DNA from: Eopsaltria australis
Lineage: Eukaryota > Chordata > Aves > Passeriformes > Petroicidae
Reading direction: 5' to 3'
Assembly (NCBI GenBank): GCA_034509425.1
Contig: JAVTVJ010000070.1
Span: 2,418,001-2,482,000, forward strand
Length of the DNA: 64,000 bases
The translations under genes were made by a program, and so were the position numbers. How positions within the stretch are numbered: position 1 is the first letter of the stretch; each line of letters starts with the position of its first letter. The notes beneath the pieces are model-generated. The model saw nothing but the letters and a program-made list of their open reading frames with translations. It was not told the origin of the DNA and did not search any database. Below are positions 37,701 through 49,870 of this stretch, piece after piece.

Positions 37701-38429
37701 ACAGAGTCAAGTGGGAGGTCAAGCAGAACTAACTGGGTGAGGCTCAGCATGTTTCATGACTCTTCCCAGCCACAGAGGCTCTAGGTGTTATCAGTGTAAA
37801 AGGATCACCAAAAGCATATTTAGTAGCTAAATAATTACTTATTTCATTAAATGTATGTCATTTTGTCTTCCTGCTCTCCTTCCCAAATTTGATCTTTCCA
37901 AAATAATTTTAGACAGGTAATGTAATAATCCTTCCCAGGGCATCCTGCAGCCAGCAAGACTGCTTGGGCTAGAGAACCCAGGAAGAAAAGCCTTCTTCAA
38001 AAACACTGGTATATTGCAGAAAAGGAGAGAAGGGACATACTGTAAAATTGTAAGTTGTTTGAGAGGAGACTTGTCTTCCATCCTAAGAGCTAGATGACAA
38101 TTTTTTTTTTTGTCCAATACATTATATTTTGGTCCAAAATTATTTCCCCTTCTTCCTCTCACGTACTGATATATTAGTAATTTCCCATTTATTCTATATA
38201 TGGTGTTTAGGATACATTCATTTTTCAGAACTCTTTTGTTGTGCTTGAACATATTGATTCTTCCCGCTGCCCCTCTACCCATTATTCCATTATTCTAAGG
38301 GAAAGCTGACAGTTTACTTTTGTTTATGACCTTCTTGGCTTTTTATGGAGCACACAATTTCTTAAGGCTTGTGCTGGGCCAGTTGTGTCTTCCAGCCTCT
38401 TGGCTAACTGGCAGCCAGCAAACAACATT
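34766..38429. other. Non-coding stretch, unassigned
   Basis: No supported gene. Near 35079-35104 short AGAATTAC repeats resemble a degenerate CR1 3' microsatellite, but no CR1 body follows. A T-tract lies at about 37073-37084 and a C8T8 run at 37213-37228. The relatively GC-rich 35100-36600 has several 110-125-codon frames on both strands that match nothing I recognise. It could be an old unclassified transposon. Confidence 0.4.
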
Positions 38430-38960
38430 TCTTTAAAATGGAGAACTTTCCTGTGGAACTTCTCTAGCAACTTCTTGAGTTGTTAACTTCTGCAGGGCAG
38501 AGAGGCAGGAGGCTGTGATCACCGCGAGCAAGCGTTTGGTTTCGCCTGGTGACACATGGCTTTCTAAATTAGAGGGCTCTGAATAAAATAAAAAAATATC
38601 AAAGCCATGTGTCTGCTTGTGGGTGCCACATTCCTTAGGATCACAGTGGCCGTCCTTCTGCACGAATGTCACAGAAACGGCTCGGTTTCATCCTGCTTGA
38701 ATGATGTGGCAATATTGTGAAACAGGGTGGAAAAGCATCCCAGAAGCCGTCAAGGGAAGAAACCGCTGGAGAGCTGGAAAGCGGCTGTAGAGACCCAAGT
38801 GCTGTCACTTTAAAAGGGGGATCGGCCTCTGCGCCTTTGAAATCATTTATCACAGAAGCCGTAACATCTGCCACCATCTTGGATTCATTCGAGAAGCGCG
38901 TCTCAGTAGCCATTTTAAATATGTTTGTTTTCAATTCAAAACACATAATTAAGTACAGGC
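38430..38960. promoter_or_regulatory. CpG-dense block with two YY1-like cores
   Basis: Seventeen CpGs occur between 38521 and 38910 in sequence of otherwise moderate GC, with no repeat similarity. GCCACCATCTTGG (38870-38882) and GCCATTTT (38909-38916) hold two minus-strand YY1-type cores (AAGATGG and AAAATGG) 36 bases apart. YY1 sites often lie just downstream of transcription starts. Both strands stay open: a 118-codon minus frame (38641-38997) contains KMATETRFSNESKMVADV, whose two methionines coincide with the YY1 cores, and an 83-codon plus frame lies opposite. This may be a conserved enhancer, an alternative promoter on the minus strand, or a small first exon. No protein family is recognised. 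Confidence 0.35.
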
Positions 38961-41212
38961 TGGGGTAGAATATATGCCTTGAGCTGCTTTCTCTCACCCT
39001 GGTTCAGAGCATGGTTTTTTCACAACTATGTGCTTTGAATTGAAAGCTTTTATTTTAAGGTTTTTTTGTTGGGGTTTTTGTTTTTTTTTTTTCCTGCAGG
39101 GCCTGTTGTTTCTCAAGAATCAATTGAAAGTAAGGCTGCAGATTTAAAGGAGCCCATCTGATAGGAATCTGAGCATCCTGAGGCCAGAGCGGCTGCCCAG
39201 CCTCCCGGGGCATTGAGCAGCTCCTTCCTCCAGCATGGATGGAGCTCAGCCCTCACAAACTGCAGCTGAAGCCTTGCTGTCAGAGACTAAGCTACGCCTT
39301 GTGTTTAATTTAGCCATATCCCACTTCTAAGACAAGGGACACTCAGATGATTTGTTGTCATGGAAGGAATGAGCAACCTTGTTACAAGTCTCCAGAGAGG
39401 CTACCAAAAAGGTAGTTATGTCCTTAACATACTGTCCTTAATAAACTATTCACATCCTTTTTCCAGATTTTCTAGGAGGCACTTCAGAGGGACAGTGTGA
39501 AGACAGTACTTGGCTGTTTACATCGCCTTCAGTTCAGCCGACTTTTATCACCATCACTGACACGTTGCCAACAAGCCTGGGGAAAAGACGAGCAAATGCT
39601 CAGGAATGAGCCACTCCAGACTGACAGGGCATGGGTTGGACCTGCAGTTCTAGTGTTATCTCCTAAAGAAACAGGAAGAAAAGCAGGTCACTAATACAGG
39701 AATGAGTCAGAAGCATAGGTACTGCAATTCTCTGTCCATGCTCCCAAAGAAGATGAGGTTTTTGTGTCAGGCTGGGACAAATCCATCTATCTGAAAATTC
39801 AAGTCATACAAGTTTTCTGAATGACCAAGGTGCTCAGATGCTGCTGCACCATCCCCTTTCCTCAGTTCAAGCAGGCAAAAGAGAACAGAGGGGTACTTGG
39901 GGATTCTTAATAGAGACCTGCCACCTCTGATGATTAAATATATTCACTATTCTGTCAGTGTTTCAATTGAAAGAGAAAAAAAATGGAGGAAAAAGAGGAA
40001 ACTAATGAGAATATTACTAATGACAGAGTTCCTGCAAGAGACTTCTGTCTGTGGTCACAGTCTTGTACAAAGGAGATGGGATGCATCTGTGTTGAAAGTA
40101 AAAGTATCTGCTGGGTATGCATGCTCCTAGTGCGTGTCTGGGAATAGATTATAAATCTGGTGTGGGGAAGCTGAGAGCAGAAAAAGCAAGATACCTGCTG
40201 CTACTTGAGCTAATGCTTCCGAAACGCAAAGCCAAAGCATGCTTTTAATTTTCTACTACACCCATCTTTTTGAAGTGTCTCATAGCCATACAAGGGGGGG
40301 TTTGTTAAAGATTTGAAGGAGGAGGGGATTTGTTTTCTTTTTTTTACGAGTCTGTTTCTCATGGGCTTTCTTCTTTGGGCACACATTCCAGCACTACAGA
40401 TGAGTGCTGAAATTACAGGGGTGAGAATTCAGCCAGGAATGAGTAACATGCAGCCATATGCACGAAACAGAAAACATCCTCTTTGACTAGGTGATAATTA
40501 GAAAGGCTGCCACATCGCTGTGTACACAAACAAAGCACATCCCCTTTGGGAATGTATTTTCTTTCCTGTGATGTGAATTTTTTTTTTGGTGGAGGACAGT
40601 TTTTCGACTGCTCACTGACGTACTTTTAAACATAATTTCTTATTGCAGCAGCTGCTTCCACATATAGGCATATGACCACTACCTAAAAGGGTCTGGTTGG
40701 TATGTTGGAGAACAGAACTAGTGTCTGATTAGAAAGGGTTGATAACTTATCAGCACTCTGTGCTACCAGACCAAAGCCAATTAAAGGTGTCTTGGAAATA
40801 AGCTTCTATCTCCACATCTTCTGCAGAAATGCAGACTGATAACCCTGTAGCCACAGCTGGTGACTGACAGGCTGAGCCAACCACGAGCAGCTGACTGCTT
40901 TTCCACTAAAAGGCTCATCTTCTCCTAAACCACTTCCCTTGTATTCAATCCAGAATGCAGGGACTTTCCTCCTCTGCATTTCCCCATCATGGTCTGGCTA
41001 GAACTCCATCAGCCTCGAATGACTTCCCAGAAAAGCCATATGTCCCCATTGCGGCTATAAAGGAATAATTTATGAGGAGTTAACAGATGCAAATATGAAC
41101 TTTTTGGTATAAAGGTATGACAGGCTGAGACAGTATACTGTTGGATATGTTGCAGTGACACATCCCTGAAGTCTTTTAGGGAAAGGAAGGAATATACTTT
41201 ATCTGAGAAGGA
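38961..41212. other. Non-coding stretch, no gene seen
   Basis: Mostly unique sequence. A T-rich tract occupies 39060-39092. The segment 40490-40590 has a mixed, non-repetitive composition with a CpG, but nothing decisive. Confidence 0.45.
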
Positions 41213-41300
41213 GGGAAGGAAGGAAGGAAGGAAGGAAGGAAGGAAGGAAGGAAGGAAGGAAGGAAGGAAGGAAGGAAGGAAGGAAGGAAGGAAGGAAGGA
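41213..41300. repeat. (GGAA)n microsatellite, about 22 units
   Basis: An uninterrupted GGAA tetranucleotide array of 88 bases, all purine on the plus strand. The opposite strand reads as leucine-proline-serine-phenylalanine repeats in several frames, which explains the apparent 85- and 99-codon open frames there. Likely highly length-polymorphic. Confidence 0.98.
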
Positions 41301-44300
41301 GCGAGCAAATAGTATTTTTTATAATATCCTTCCTGTGTGCATTGTCTGCTGGCAGAGCTGTAATCACATTCAGAATCAACCTCCTCTTGCCAGAGTACCT
41401 CACAGGGAGGGTGATGCCGTTGACCCTCTCCACTTAAGCTTGGCTGCTGTTCTGGTCTACATGAGGCAAAAATATCACAACAACACTTGAAGTGTCAGGG
41501 AAATCATATGCAAATTAAGCTAAGAGATGTGTAAATAGTTGTAGTTCTTTCTGATGGGTAATTATTTCAAGTTCTGTGTGATCTTCAGGAAAAAGGAGTC
41601 ATGTGAATTCAAAGCATAACTCATTATCTAGCATACAAAGGTTCGTACTGTGAGGAGGACATTAAGGTCGAAGATGAAACTTGATTTAGGTTTTATGTTT
41701 TTATTAAGACTTACTAGACATTCTGCCTTGTATTCTACAGAGAAAAGGACATAGCCTTATAAAAGTTAACAAATCTTCTTAAGGTTGTTACTATCAGCAA
41801 GGGAAGAAATGGCAAGATATCATTTGCTTTCCAAGCACATCACTTTCAATATTTGGATGTAATTTTGTATTCAACCAAAGCAAAAATAAAAGATTGTTTG
41901 ATGAAAAGGTTCAACAGAATTTAAATGCAAATTGTGTAAGAGAGCAAAATATTTTCTGCCTTCCGTGTACAGTGATAGCAGCAGGCCAATACTGATGTGT
42001 TTAAATGTATTCAAAGGGTATAATTTACATTTTTCTTCAAAGTTTTAGGATATATGCACACAGCTTTCAAAAGGAGCTTTTGAACTGAGATTTAAGTAGG
42101 ACTCACAAAACTCACTCCTAAATGAGCACAGCTGAAGAACTAAAAAAATCTGGGCACAAATATCCAGCTGGTTGTAAAGCTCTAAATGCCATTATATTCC
42201 AATGCCATTGCATGTAAAAACACTCATGTAGGAAGCAGGTGGCATCTTTTAAGATATAAAAAGATGAAATAGAGCTCAGGTTTGCAACAGGTTTTTATAC
42301 TTTTTAATGCACATATAGGGTATATGCAACAGCATTTCATATTTCTGCAGTGAGACACATTTCAGCACCATCAGGTCCTGGTTCAACAAAATCTATGATA
42401 ACATATCTGAATTTTGGTGTCTAGCAGAACCCACCAACACAAGTCAATTTTCAGTCCCACCACATTCAGTAGGTCTCCACCACGTATTTAGAGTCAAGCC
42501 CAGGCTGAAGTGATGTATTCAGGATCAGAGCCACCCTTCCTCAACCTGTGTGGCTGGGGTTGGAACCACCACCCTGCCTGACCCAGCTCTGCTGGCTGAT
42601 GTTGGTCCTCAGGCAAAGGGCTGTGACTTCCTTTGGCTCACCATGGAAAGCAGCCAGGAGCACAAGGCAACCTGTGCCTTCTACAGAGGCTGGCTGGGGC
42701 CATGGGGCAGCAAGGCTGGGGAGGTTATCCTGCTCCTGACACAGCCCCTCCAGCTCAGAGCCAGCCGCAATTGGCTTTAAAGGGCTGCAGGAGTGCAGGG
42801 TTTTCCACGGATCGACAGAAAAAATGGAAAGAAAGCATTTGGTTTCATCTGAGTCAGAACAAAATATGTGACAAAGAGCTTTTTCATCTTAAAGGTGTAT
42901 AAGTAATTCTTGGCTAATATCTGTGCGTGAAGTAGAGTTCTTCCCATAGTAATGCCCTACAGTGGTAGTTTGAAGTCACAGAGAATCCAAAAGCTTACTA
43001 AAGTTTAAAAAAACCCCAAACAACAAAATAGCAGCAAAGCTGTGTCACTGTGCTGAAATTCCTTTGACAGATGCAAAGGCCTTGATGACAGTTATTTTCC
43101 AGGTCTGCAGCTCAGCAATCCTGCCCCTGGATGGTTTCCCACATGAAGTGTTTGAAGAAGCGGTCGACATGTGACTGATCTCCAAGGCCCACTGCCTGCT
43201 CTTCTTTAAGGATGGGGCAGGGACAGAAGGAAAACGGATGCTGATAAGGGAATCTGAACCAAATGTTGTCACATTCAGGATGTGATTAGATGCCCTTGCT
43301 GTGACTTATTACACCACCTGAAAGTGGAAAACCTGGGGTGAAATGCAGCCACAAGAGGAGGAGATGCTTTTTCAGCAAAGAGCAAAAGCCAAGAGAGAAA
43401 TTGTTGTAGATGCCTAAAACAGGTCAGGTATCCGAGCTTCTTCTGTGCTGTAGGATAGATGTGATGCTGCAGTAAATTTCCCCCCAATCAGAACTACTGT
43501 GATTTGCATTTATACCTTCACAAGCCACTGATTATATAAAAAAGGCTTGTCTTTAATAAAGAACAGGACAATGCTAAAGGCCATTTTTGATAAATCTGGG
43601 TTATTTCAGGTGTTGCTTTTTCCTTGCACACTTGAATGAATTAAAGCTTGGAAGCCTAATGTATGCAATAGAATTAAGAGACTTAAAACCAAAATGCTCT
43701 CTAAACTTCCAGAAAATGTTGAAAATGTTTGTATATTTGCTTCTAAGAAAATTTATTGATTCATATTTTTCACATTCTTATTATTTGTCACAGCCCATGA
43801 AATAACTAAATTATCCTCCATTTTCCCCCAAACGTTTTTATCAAATGTCAAGACCTTGAGGCAAGGATTTCAGGATTTAATATGCTATCACTATGCATTT
43901 TTAGGTACACATTATTTTTAAATATGCATTGTTTTTAAATATGTGTTATTGTATGTGTTGATTAAACAAACTGTGGTGCAGTTACAAGGGAAAGTGCAGA
44001 TTTTCCTAGTCTAAAGGAAAGACTAGCAATCTCCTTCTTAACCAGGTGACATGCTTCTCCCCAGCTTCAATACCTATCACATATAGCCTGCGTTTGTTCC
44101 ATTCTGGATGATATGGTGGCTACTTATTATTCCCCAGCTTATTATTTAATTGTTGAAACCCTGACTGAGGATGACAGCTAGGATGTTATACAGAAACACT
44201 GGCCACTAACACTTACCCCCGATGTTCAAGCCTTCCTAAGAAGCTTTGCAGAGTATGAGGATTTGGTCTAAACTGGATTTTAGGTCCTGTTGATACCAAT

Positions 44301-45881
44301 CTGCTCTAGTTCCCCATGTTCAAAATGGGCCTGATACAACACAAGTCTGCAATGCCTGGTGAGGCACCTCACTGCCCCTGAAATTGAAGGGTAATCTGAA
44401 GAACAGACCAGAACAAGGGCCAGAAAGACCTTGCTGGGGACACTAGCTGAGCAGAGGCAGCAGCATCCTGTTGTCTTTTCCTGATGTGGCTAAATAGCAT
44501 TTTAAATGCTGACTTTATCAGGCCTGCAACTGCCTAAGTAATGTCCCACAGTGATTGTAATGAACAGAAAAAGAGCCATAGTCTGGGAAAGATTAAAGTA
44601 TGGGCTCTCCCTTTTACCTCAGTTTTGTAGCTAAATAGGAAACAAGACTGAGGCTTTACCACAAATTATTGGTAAATTATTGGTTTGGGTGTCCCAAAAA
44701 ATGCATGTCTGGAGGCAGGCAGGTGGTGAGCACTGCTTGGCAAGCAGCTGCAGGAGTGCTTTGTGGAGCTGAGATCGGGAATGTGGGTGTGACAGAGAGG
44801 ATCTATGGCTCCAAGTTTCCCATCCCTCTGCCACGTATCGTGACCCACTGTGTCAAGCAAGAGGTTGTAGGAAGGCAAAGGGCAGCAAAGGGACAAAGAC
44901 AAAAAGAAATCCTTTCCCCCTTGGTTCTTATCTCCCCCAATGTTATACCTTAGCCCTTTGAGAAATATATCTTTTATATCTCCTTCCTCAAGTCGGTGGA
45001 ATTTTAAAGACCATCCATGCACTACCTTCATACCTTGTTTTACTCTCCTATTTCCCTTCATCACAAGCACTTGCCCTCAAATAACTCAGGGCACATTTGT
45101 TTTGCAGGCACTGGCACAGGAGGACAGCTGGCTTCAGCACACCCTCATTTCACCCCCATTCTGCCCTTCACAGGTCTTCAGTCCCTGCCTGACCCCACCT
45201 CTTTGCTGACAGCCCCACAGGGGTTTAAGCAGCTCATCCCTGGCTTCGGGCCAAAATACACCAGGGACACAATGAAGGGTGCTGCCTTCTGTTTATTTTC
45301 TGTTCCACCAGGAAGCAGGAGGCTTTACAATATAGTGTTGCAGCACAGATACTTAGTTTGCAAACTCCTGCCACATGTTTGTAGAGCGTCTGCCAACCAG
45401 GAGGTCCAGCCCATAATAATAACCATACTGAAGCCTGTATGGGCTTTTTAAAATATGTCTGCATGCAGAATGAGAACAGTGGACCTGCAGAAAATATTAT
45501 ATTGCTTCCAAAGATGAGTTGGGCAGCTTGCTTAGCTCTTGGTGTGATGAGCAGAGTGAAGTCCCTGTCCAGATATCAGGAGGGCCTGGCTGAAGTCTGA
45601 GCTCAGCAAGAAGCTAAGAAAGACACAGCAACGTGACAGCAGGGTGCTGAAAATGCTCTGCTCATAAATGCACACCAAGTGGGGTTTACCCTCTTTCTCA
45701 CAGCTGCCAGCTCATTTAGGTATATGGCGTCATCCTGCTTTATTAAATCAAGGCTTCGATCTTGCTTTTGCCAGGAAGAGTAGCTCAGCTGTTTTTTTCC
45801 TCAGACATGCTATCCAGTTGTCTTTCTGGTTACTCAACTTAGTCTCATTTCCACAGTCACTCTGTTTAGCAAGGAAGTTTC
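41301..45881. other. Long non-coding stretch
   Basis: No supported gene. Octamer-type ATGCAAAT/ATTTGCAT words lie at 41508-41515, 41925-41932 and 43502-43509. A GC-richer patch at 42540-42790 keeps all three plus frames open, but without CpG clustering or a recognisable domain. Frames of 94-144 codons near 44666-45451 are unrecognised. Confidence 0.45.
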
Positions 45882-45930
45882 AATCCCATTTTACAGGTGT
45901 GAACGTGAGGCACAGAGTGCTGAGAGACAG
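45882..45930 (+). repeat. MIR/L2-like ancient repeat remnant
   Basis: ATCCCATTTTACAGGTG followed by GTGAGGCACAGAG is close to the MIR/L2 signature segment, which typically pairs a CCATTTTACAG core with a GAGGCACAGAG word. Only about 50 bases are recognisable. Confidence 0.55.
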
Positions 45931-47279
45931 CACCATGCAAAGAGCTTTCTTCTGTTTCACCAGCTCTCTTCAATCTGTTAGTTTGCTTCTCCTAAAAGCA
46001 AGAGGGGATGCTAAATGTCAGAGGCAGTGGGCACAGAAGGGAGCAAATAAGGAGGAGAAAAAAGGAAGCTCTGGCATTGACTGATTGCTGATTGCTTGCC
46101 ATGCTTTGCTGTATCTAAGCTTTTATTTAGAGGGAGTTACTGAAGGTCCCAGTCCAGGCTGTCAGAAAGTGATGGAAAAGAGTGCATGATAATCTATAGT
46201 GGAAAAAAAAAAACAACTCAGTCAGAAGGTCAGTGGTGAAATCACTCCAAATGAACACATATGGTCCACTCCGTATCCCCCACAATTCATACCATAAACA
46301 GGTGCAAGAGACATTTTCCCATACACATCCTTCAGCAGAGATGGTGGACAGGGCAGGAGGGACTCATTTGCCTCTCTCTGACTGTTGCAGCCTTCCTCTC
46401 CCTTTTTATGCAACTAGGTACACCTTGCTAAAGGGTTATAGCCTGCTCTGCCCTTCCAGCTGGTGATTCAACCCTCACTTTTGGGGTCATCTTATGCTGT
46501 AGCCTGGTCTACCAGTGGAGAGTATTTTTACTGCCAAGCTTACAAAAGGCATACACAGTGAGGGTGTCAGCAGCTCTGATTGCTACTGAAAGATGAGCTA
46601 CATGGCCCCACAGGTGCCAAGGCTGGGGAGGAGCTGGAAGAGATGAAAGATGAAAAAGTGGGAGAGAAGATTTGCTATTTCTGAGGAAACTAAGACTTTA
46701 CTCAAATTCAGGTTTTTGCATCCCTGACCCCAAGGTGACCTGCTGACCTCTCCTCCCTTCCTGGCTCCAGCCCAGCTGTTTCTCCTGAAGGAAAGAGGCC
46801 AGAATCACCTCCTGCACTCTGCTTGACAGCGTGTCCAGGCAGACTGCTTCCTGCCAGAGTAAACACAATTACAGAGCATCATGCACAGGGCTCGGGCCAC
46901 CTAATACCAAAGAGGTCAACAGGATAGGTGCCCCAGAAAGCCCCAAAGTGATGGTGCCATCATAACAAGTAAATAACTGCACATGTGCTACTCTTTTGAG
47001 TTTCTTGATTGCATAGGTAAGAATTGTTGGATGTTGCTTATTCTCCACATAGATGTACAGAACTGTAAAACAAATTTCTGAAGCAACCCATAAGGTCATG
47101 CATCCAACTTGCAAAAGATGTTCACTAATCATTTTCTAGTCAAAAGACCCTAATAAAAATACTGTGGCAGCATGAAGCATGAGGGCTAAATCATCATGGA
47201 CTAGTAAAGAAGTAAGAGATGTATGGCTAGCTCCTGACAGAAAAATTATGTGAGAGCAAGAAGCAATATTTAAAAAGCA
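45931..47279. other. Non-coding stretch, no gene seen
   Basis: Unique sequence with an 11-base A-tract near 46203. No recognisable gene or repeat. Confidence 0.5.
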
Positions 47280-47480
47280 GTCAAGAAATAATCTAGTCCA
47301 CAGCCACGACAAAGCAACTACAATTATGTGTGCTTGTAATAGGAAGGAACGGTGATTCCATTACTAAACTCCTTCCTCAGGCTAGAGATCAAAGGAAATT
47401 ACACCCGTAAGAAGAATTTCTACAATGCCTCACTAATTAAACAGCAGTTGTTTCATGTAATATTGAAATCAAAAACCATG
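47280..47480. promoter_or_regulatory. Candidate conserved non-coding element
   Basis: A non-repetitive AT-rich block with isolated CpGs (near 47307, 47350 and 47406), ATTA/TAAT cores and a CTAATTAA word at 47433-47440. It resembles conserved enhancers in composition. No alignment was possible. Confidence 0.2.
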
Positions 47481-48916
47481 TAAACAAACCTTGAGACAGG
47501 TTTGAATATTTTCCATTCAGTCATGAACCTGAACAAACTCTATCTTGCACTGTTCCTGAATTTTGGAAAAGCTTGAATCCAGAGATGGATGGATTCAATT
47601 TTTGTGCTGTGGACTCATCTTCATTTAGTATTAACAGAAGTAAAAGCCTTAGCAAGGAATAAACAGTAGCTTGAAAGAAAATGCAGAACACAACCAATGA
47701 CCAATAAGAAAATGTAAAATGAATCCAACTTCAGTAATGTTTCAAAACTAAAAATGAGCCTGATATGTCACATACTTAGATGCAAGTAAGACATGCAGTA
47801 ACTTTTAAGTAGTTAAGAAAAGGAATGAGCATTACAGTAACACAACAAGTAGCAGCACCTTCCAGTACGACAGAGAAGGTTGCCAGGCAAGTGGCAAGGC
47901 AGCAACAAAGACCAGCAGCATCCTTCTTTCACACTCCCCCTCTGCGTGAATTTACCTCCCAGAAAGTTTACGAGTGCTGCAATGGTCAGGTGGTGCTGAG
48001 CTGGTCAGAAAGGCACAGAATAAAAGCTAGAGTTCACCACAGTTTGTTTATGCCAAAGTCTATGAACCCTGGCTCTGTAACATCTACAAATCTCTTCCAG
48101 CAGAAGTGTTTTAAAGGGGCTATCCCTGCAACCACATCTGGGCACCTAAATTAAAAAATTGATACCTAAACCAGGCAGCTGTGGATTGATCGGCTCTTTT
48201 CCTTTCCATTACCATTTTCTCCTCATTGAGTTAAGAGTTATCTGCAATGCTTCTGTCCATCAGAGTTCCTGCTAGGAATACTGTGGTTGTTTCTCCTCTT
48301 CATGACAGAGTTCTATCTTTTTCAAACTAGCTCCTGCATGCCAGTTTTATTCTGGCTATGCCTGCTCCAGTGAATTCAGCAAGACAAGGCAAAAGGCTTA
48401 AGCACCAGCCCATGTCTGCCTCTGACATTTGGCTGTCAGCAGGCTCCTGGGAGCCGTGCCGACGGCCGCCTCTGAGCCTGCTCGCATTGCTTGGGCATGG
48501 CTAGCAAATGCCAAGAGCCATTTTCTCACACTAGAGGTAGCCCTGTAACCTCCCACCCCTCTCAGTCACTGCCCCTTCCCCACATTCAAGAACCACCACA
48601 CCTCATTCATGGTTACTTTCATGTTAACACGGGTCTGTACATATTCACACAGTGTAATGTCACAGTCCACTGCTATTCCTGTTTTTTCCTTTGAATCATA
48701 ACCCTGGAGCCCTGCAGCTCCAGGCAGCCAAGTTTCTTTTAGAAAGAAGATTTACAAAATGAGAATTTCCTTCTCAAGAGCTCATCTGTTGAGTCCCCAC
48801 CTGCACTCCTAATCCTACCAGTGACATCAGAGGGAATGGGCAGACATTTGAATTTTCAGTAAAAGGCAAAAGTGAGTGGTCTCATATTCATTGTCTCCAC
48901 CCCCACCCATTAATTT
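47481..48916. other. Non-coding stretch, no gene seen
   Basis: Unique sequence. A small CpG cluster lies at about 48455-48486. The 109-codon plus frame at 47825-48154 is unrecognised. Confidence 0.45.
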
Positions 48917-48938
48917 AAAAAAAAAAAAAAAAAAAAAA
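48917..48938. repeat. Poly(A) tract
   Basis: Twenty-two uninterrupted A residues followed by an A-rich tail to about 48960. The preceding sequence shows no coding similarity or target duplication that would prove a retroposed transcript. The reverse strand gives a poly-phenylalanine open frame, an artefact. Confidence 0.9.
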
Positions 48939-48960
48939 GCAAAAAAAGAAGTTTTAAAAA

Positions 48961-49497
48961 GAAGAGAATAAGTAGAAACAATAGCAAAAAGACCTGTCCA
49001 CCCAGAAATATGACAGAATCTAAAACCAAACGCTTTTGAATTTCCCGTAACAACAAACTGGATTCACAGTTCAAGTACCCTTTGGATGTGGTAACCAGGA
49101 GCTGGAGCAAGCAGCCAAATGCTCAGCGCGGATGTGGCCTCTTGCCAAGGGCAGGGTAGGAGATTCACAAGAGCCACACTTTCTCTCTCTGAAGGCAAAA
49201 CACCAGCAAAGAACGTCTCCCTCCCTGGGAGCCAGAGTGGCCACAGAGCTGGCCCAGGTTCATAGGCAGCCTCAAAAATCCTCCCATCCTTTATGTTCCT
49301 AGAGAAAAGGATATTCCTTTCCCAGCTCACCTGTGCCAAGTGCTTCCCTCTCGGGGCAGCTCAGAGCTCTGTTGCCTACCACAGACATCTGCAGAGGCTC
49401 CTCTGCAAACAGCTACTTCCAAACAGCTTAACCCACACAGATTTTTGCTTTGCTGGAACAGGACATGGTGCTTAACTGCATGTTTGAAAAGTCCTTG
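48961..49497. other. Non-coding stretch, no gene seen
   Basis: Moderately GC-rich unique sequence. Overlapping frames on both strands at 49064-49699 are unrecognised. Confidence 0.45.
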
Positions 49498-49519
49498 CAC
49501 ACACACACACACACACACA
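49498..49519. repeat. (CA)n microsatellite
   Basis: Eleven perfect CA dinucleotides. Confidence 0.97.
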
Positions 49520-49689
49520 TTCACAAACGGCGGGGTTAACAGCTGTCGCCTGGGGACAAATACATTCAACACTGGCTTAAAGCATAACTCCACTGCATCC
49601 CCTCATTTGATGAAAAAACTTAACAGGAAAATGTCTCAGGAGAAGAAGCCACAGGGCTGTTATAGCTTTCACAGACCCCGAGTGCTTAT
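49520..49689. other. Non-coding, nothing specific
   Basis: Unique sequence between the CA repeat and the next candidate element. Confidence 0.4.
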
Positions 49690-49870
49690 CTCAAGCTGAG
49701 AGAGTGATTTCATGGCAATAATTTGTTTAAAGTGTTGCTGATTGCTTCCTATTTCTTCCCAGCAAATGACTTTTACACCTTTCTACTGTTGCTTTTATAT
49801 GAGCTGCTATGGCAATTACTCTGCGGGAGGCTGTGTAAACATCACACAGACCCTTTTATCTCCCTACCAA
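49690..49870. promoter_or_regulatory. Candidate conserved non-coding element
   Basis: Non-repetitive sequence of balanced composition with CAATTACTCTGCGGG (49813-49827) and a GTAAACA forkhead-type word (49835-49841). Just to the right is AGATAA at 49898-49903 (GATA-type). Enhancer-like in appearance only. Confidence 0.18.

Noticed and set aside
37839..38282. 147-codon minus frame
   Set aside because: No recognisable motif, composition biased by T-rich sequence, and length compatible with chance.
41009..41433. Leucine-proline-serine-phenylalanine repeat proteins on the minus strand
   Set aside because: They are translations of the GGAA microsatellite.
48700..48960. Processed pseudogene ending in the 22-A tract
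   Set aside because: No coding similarity upstream and no target-site duplication found.
48910..49110. Phenylalanine-rich minus-strand frame
   Set aside because: It comes from translation of the A-tract on the opposite strand.
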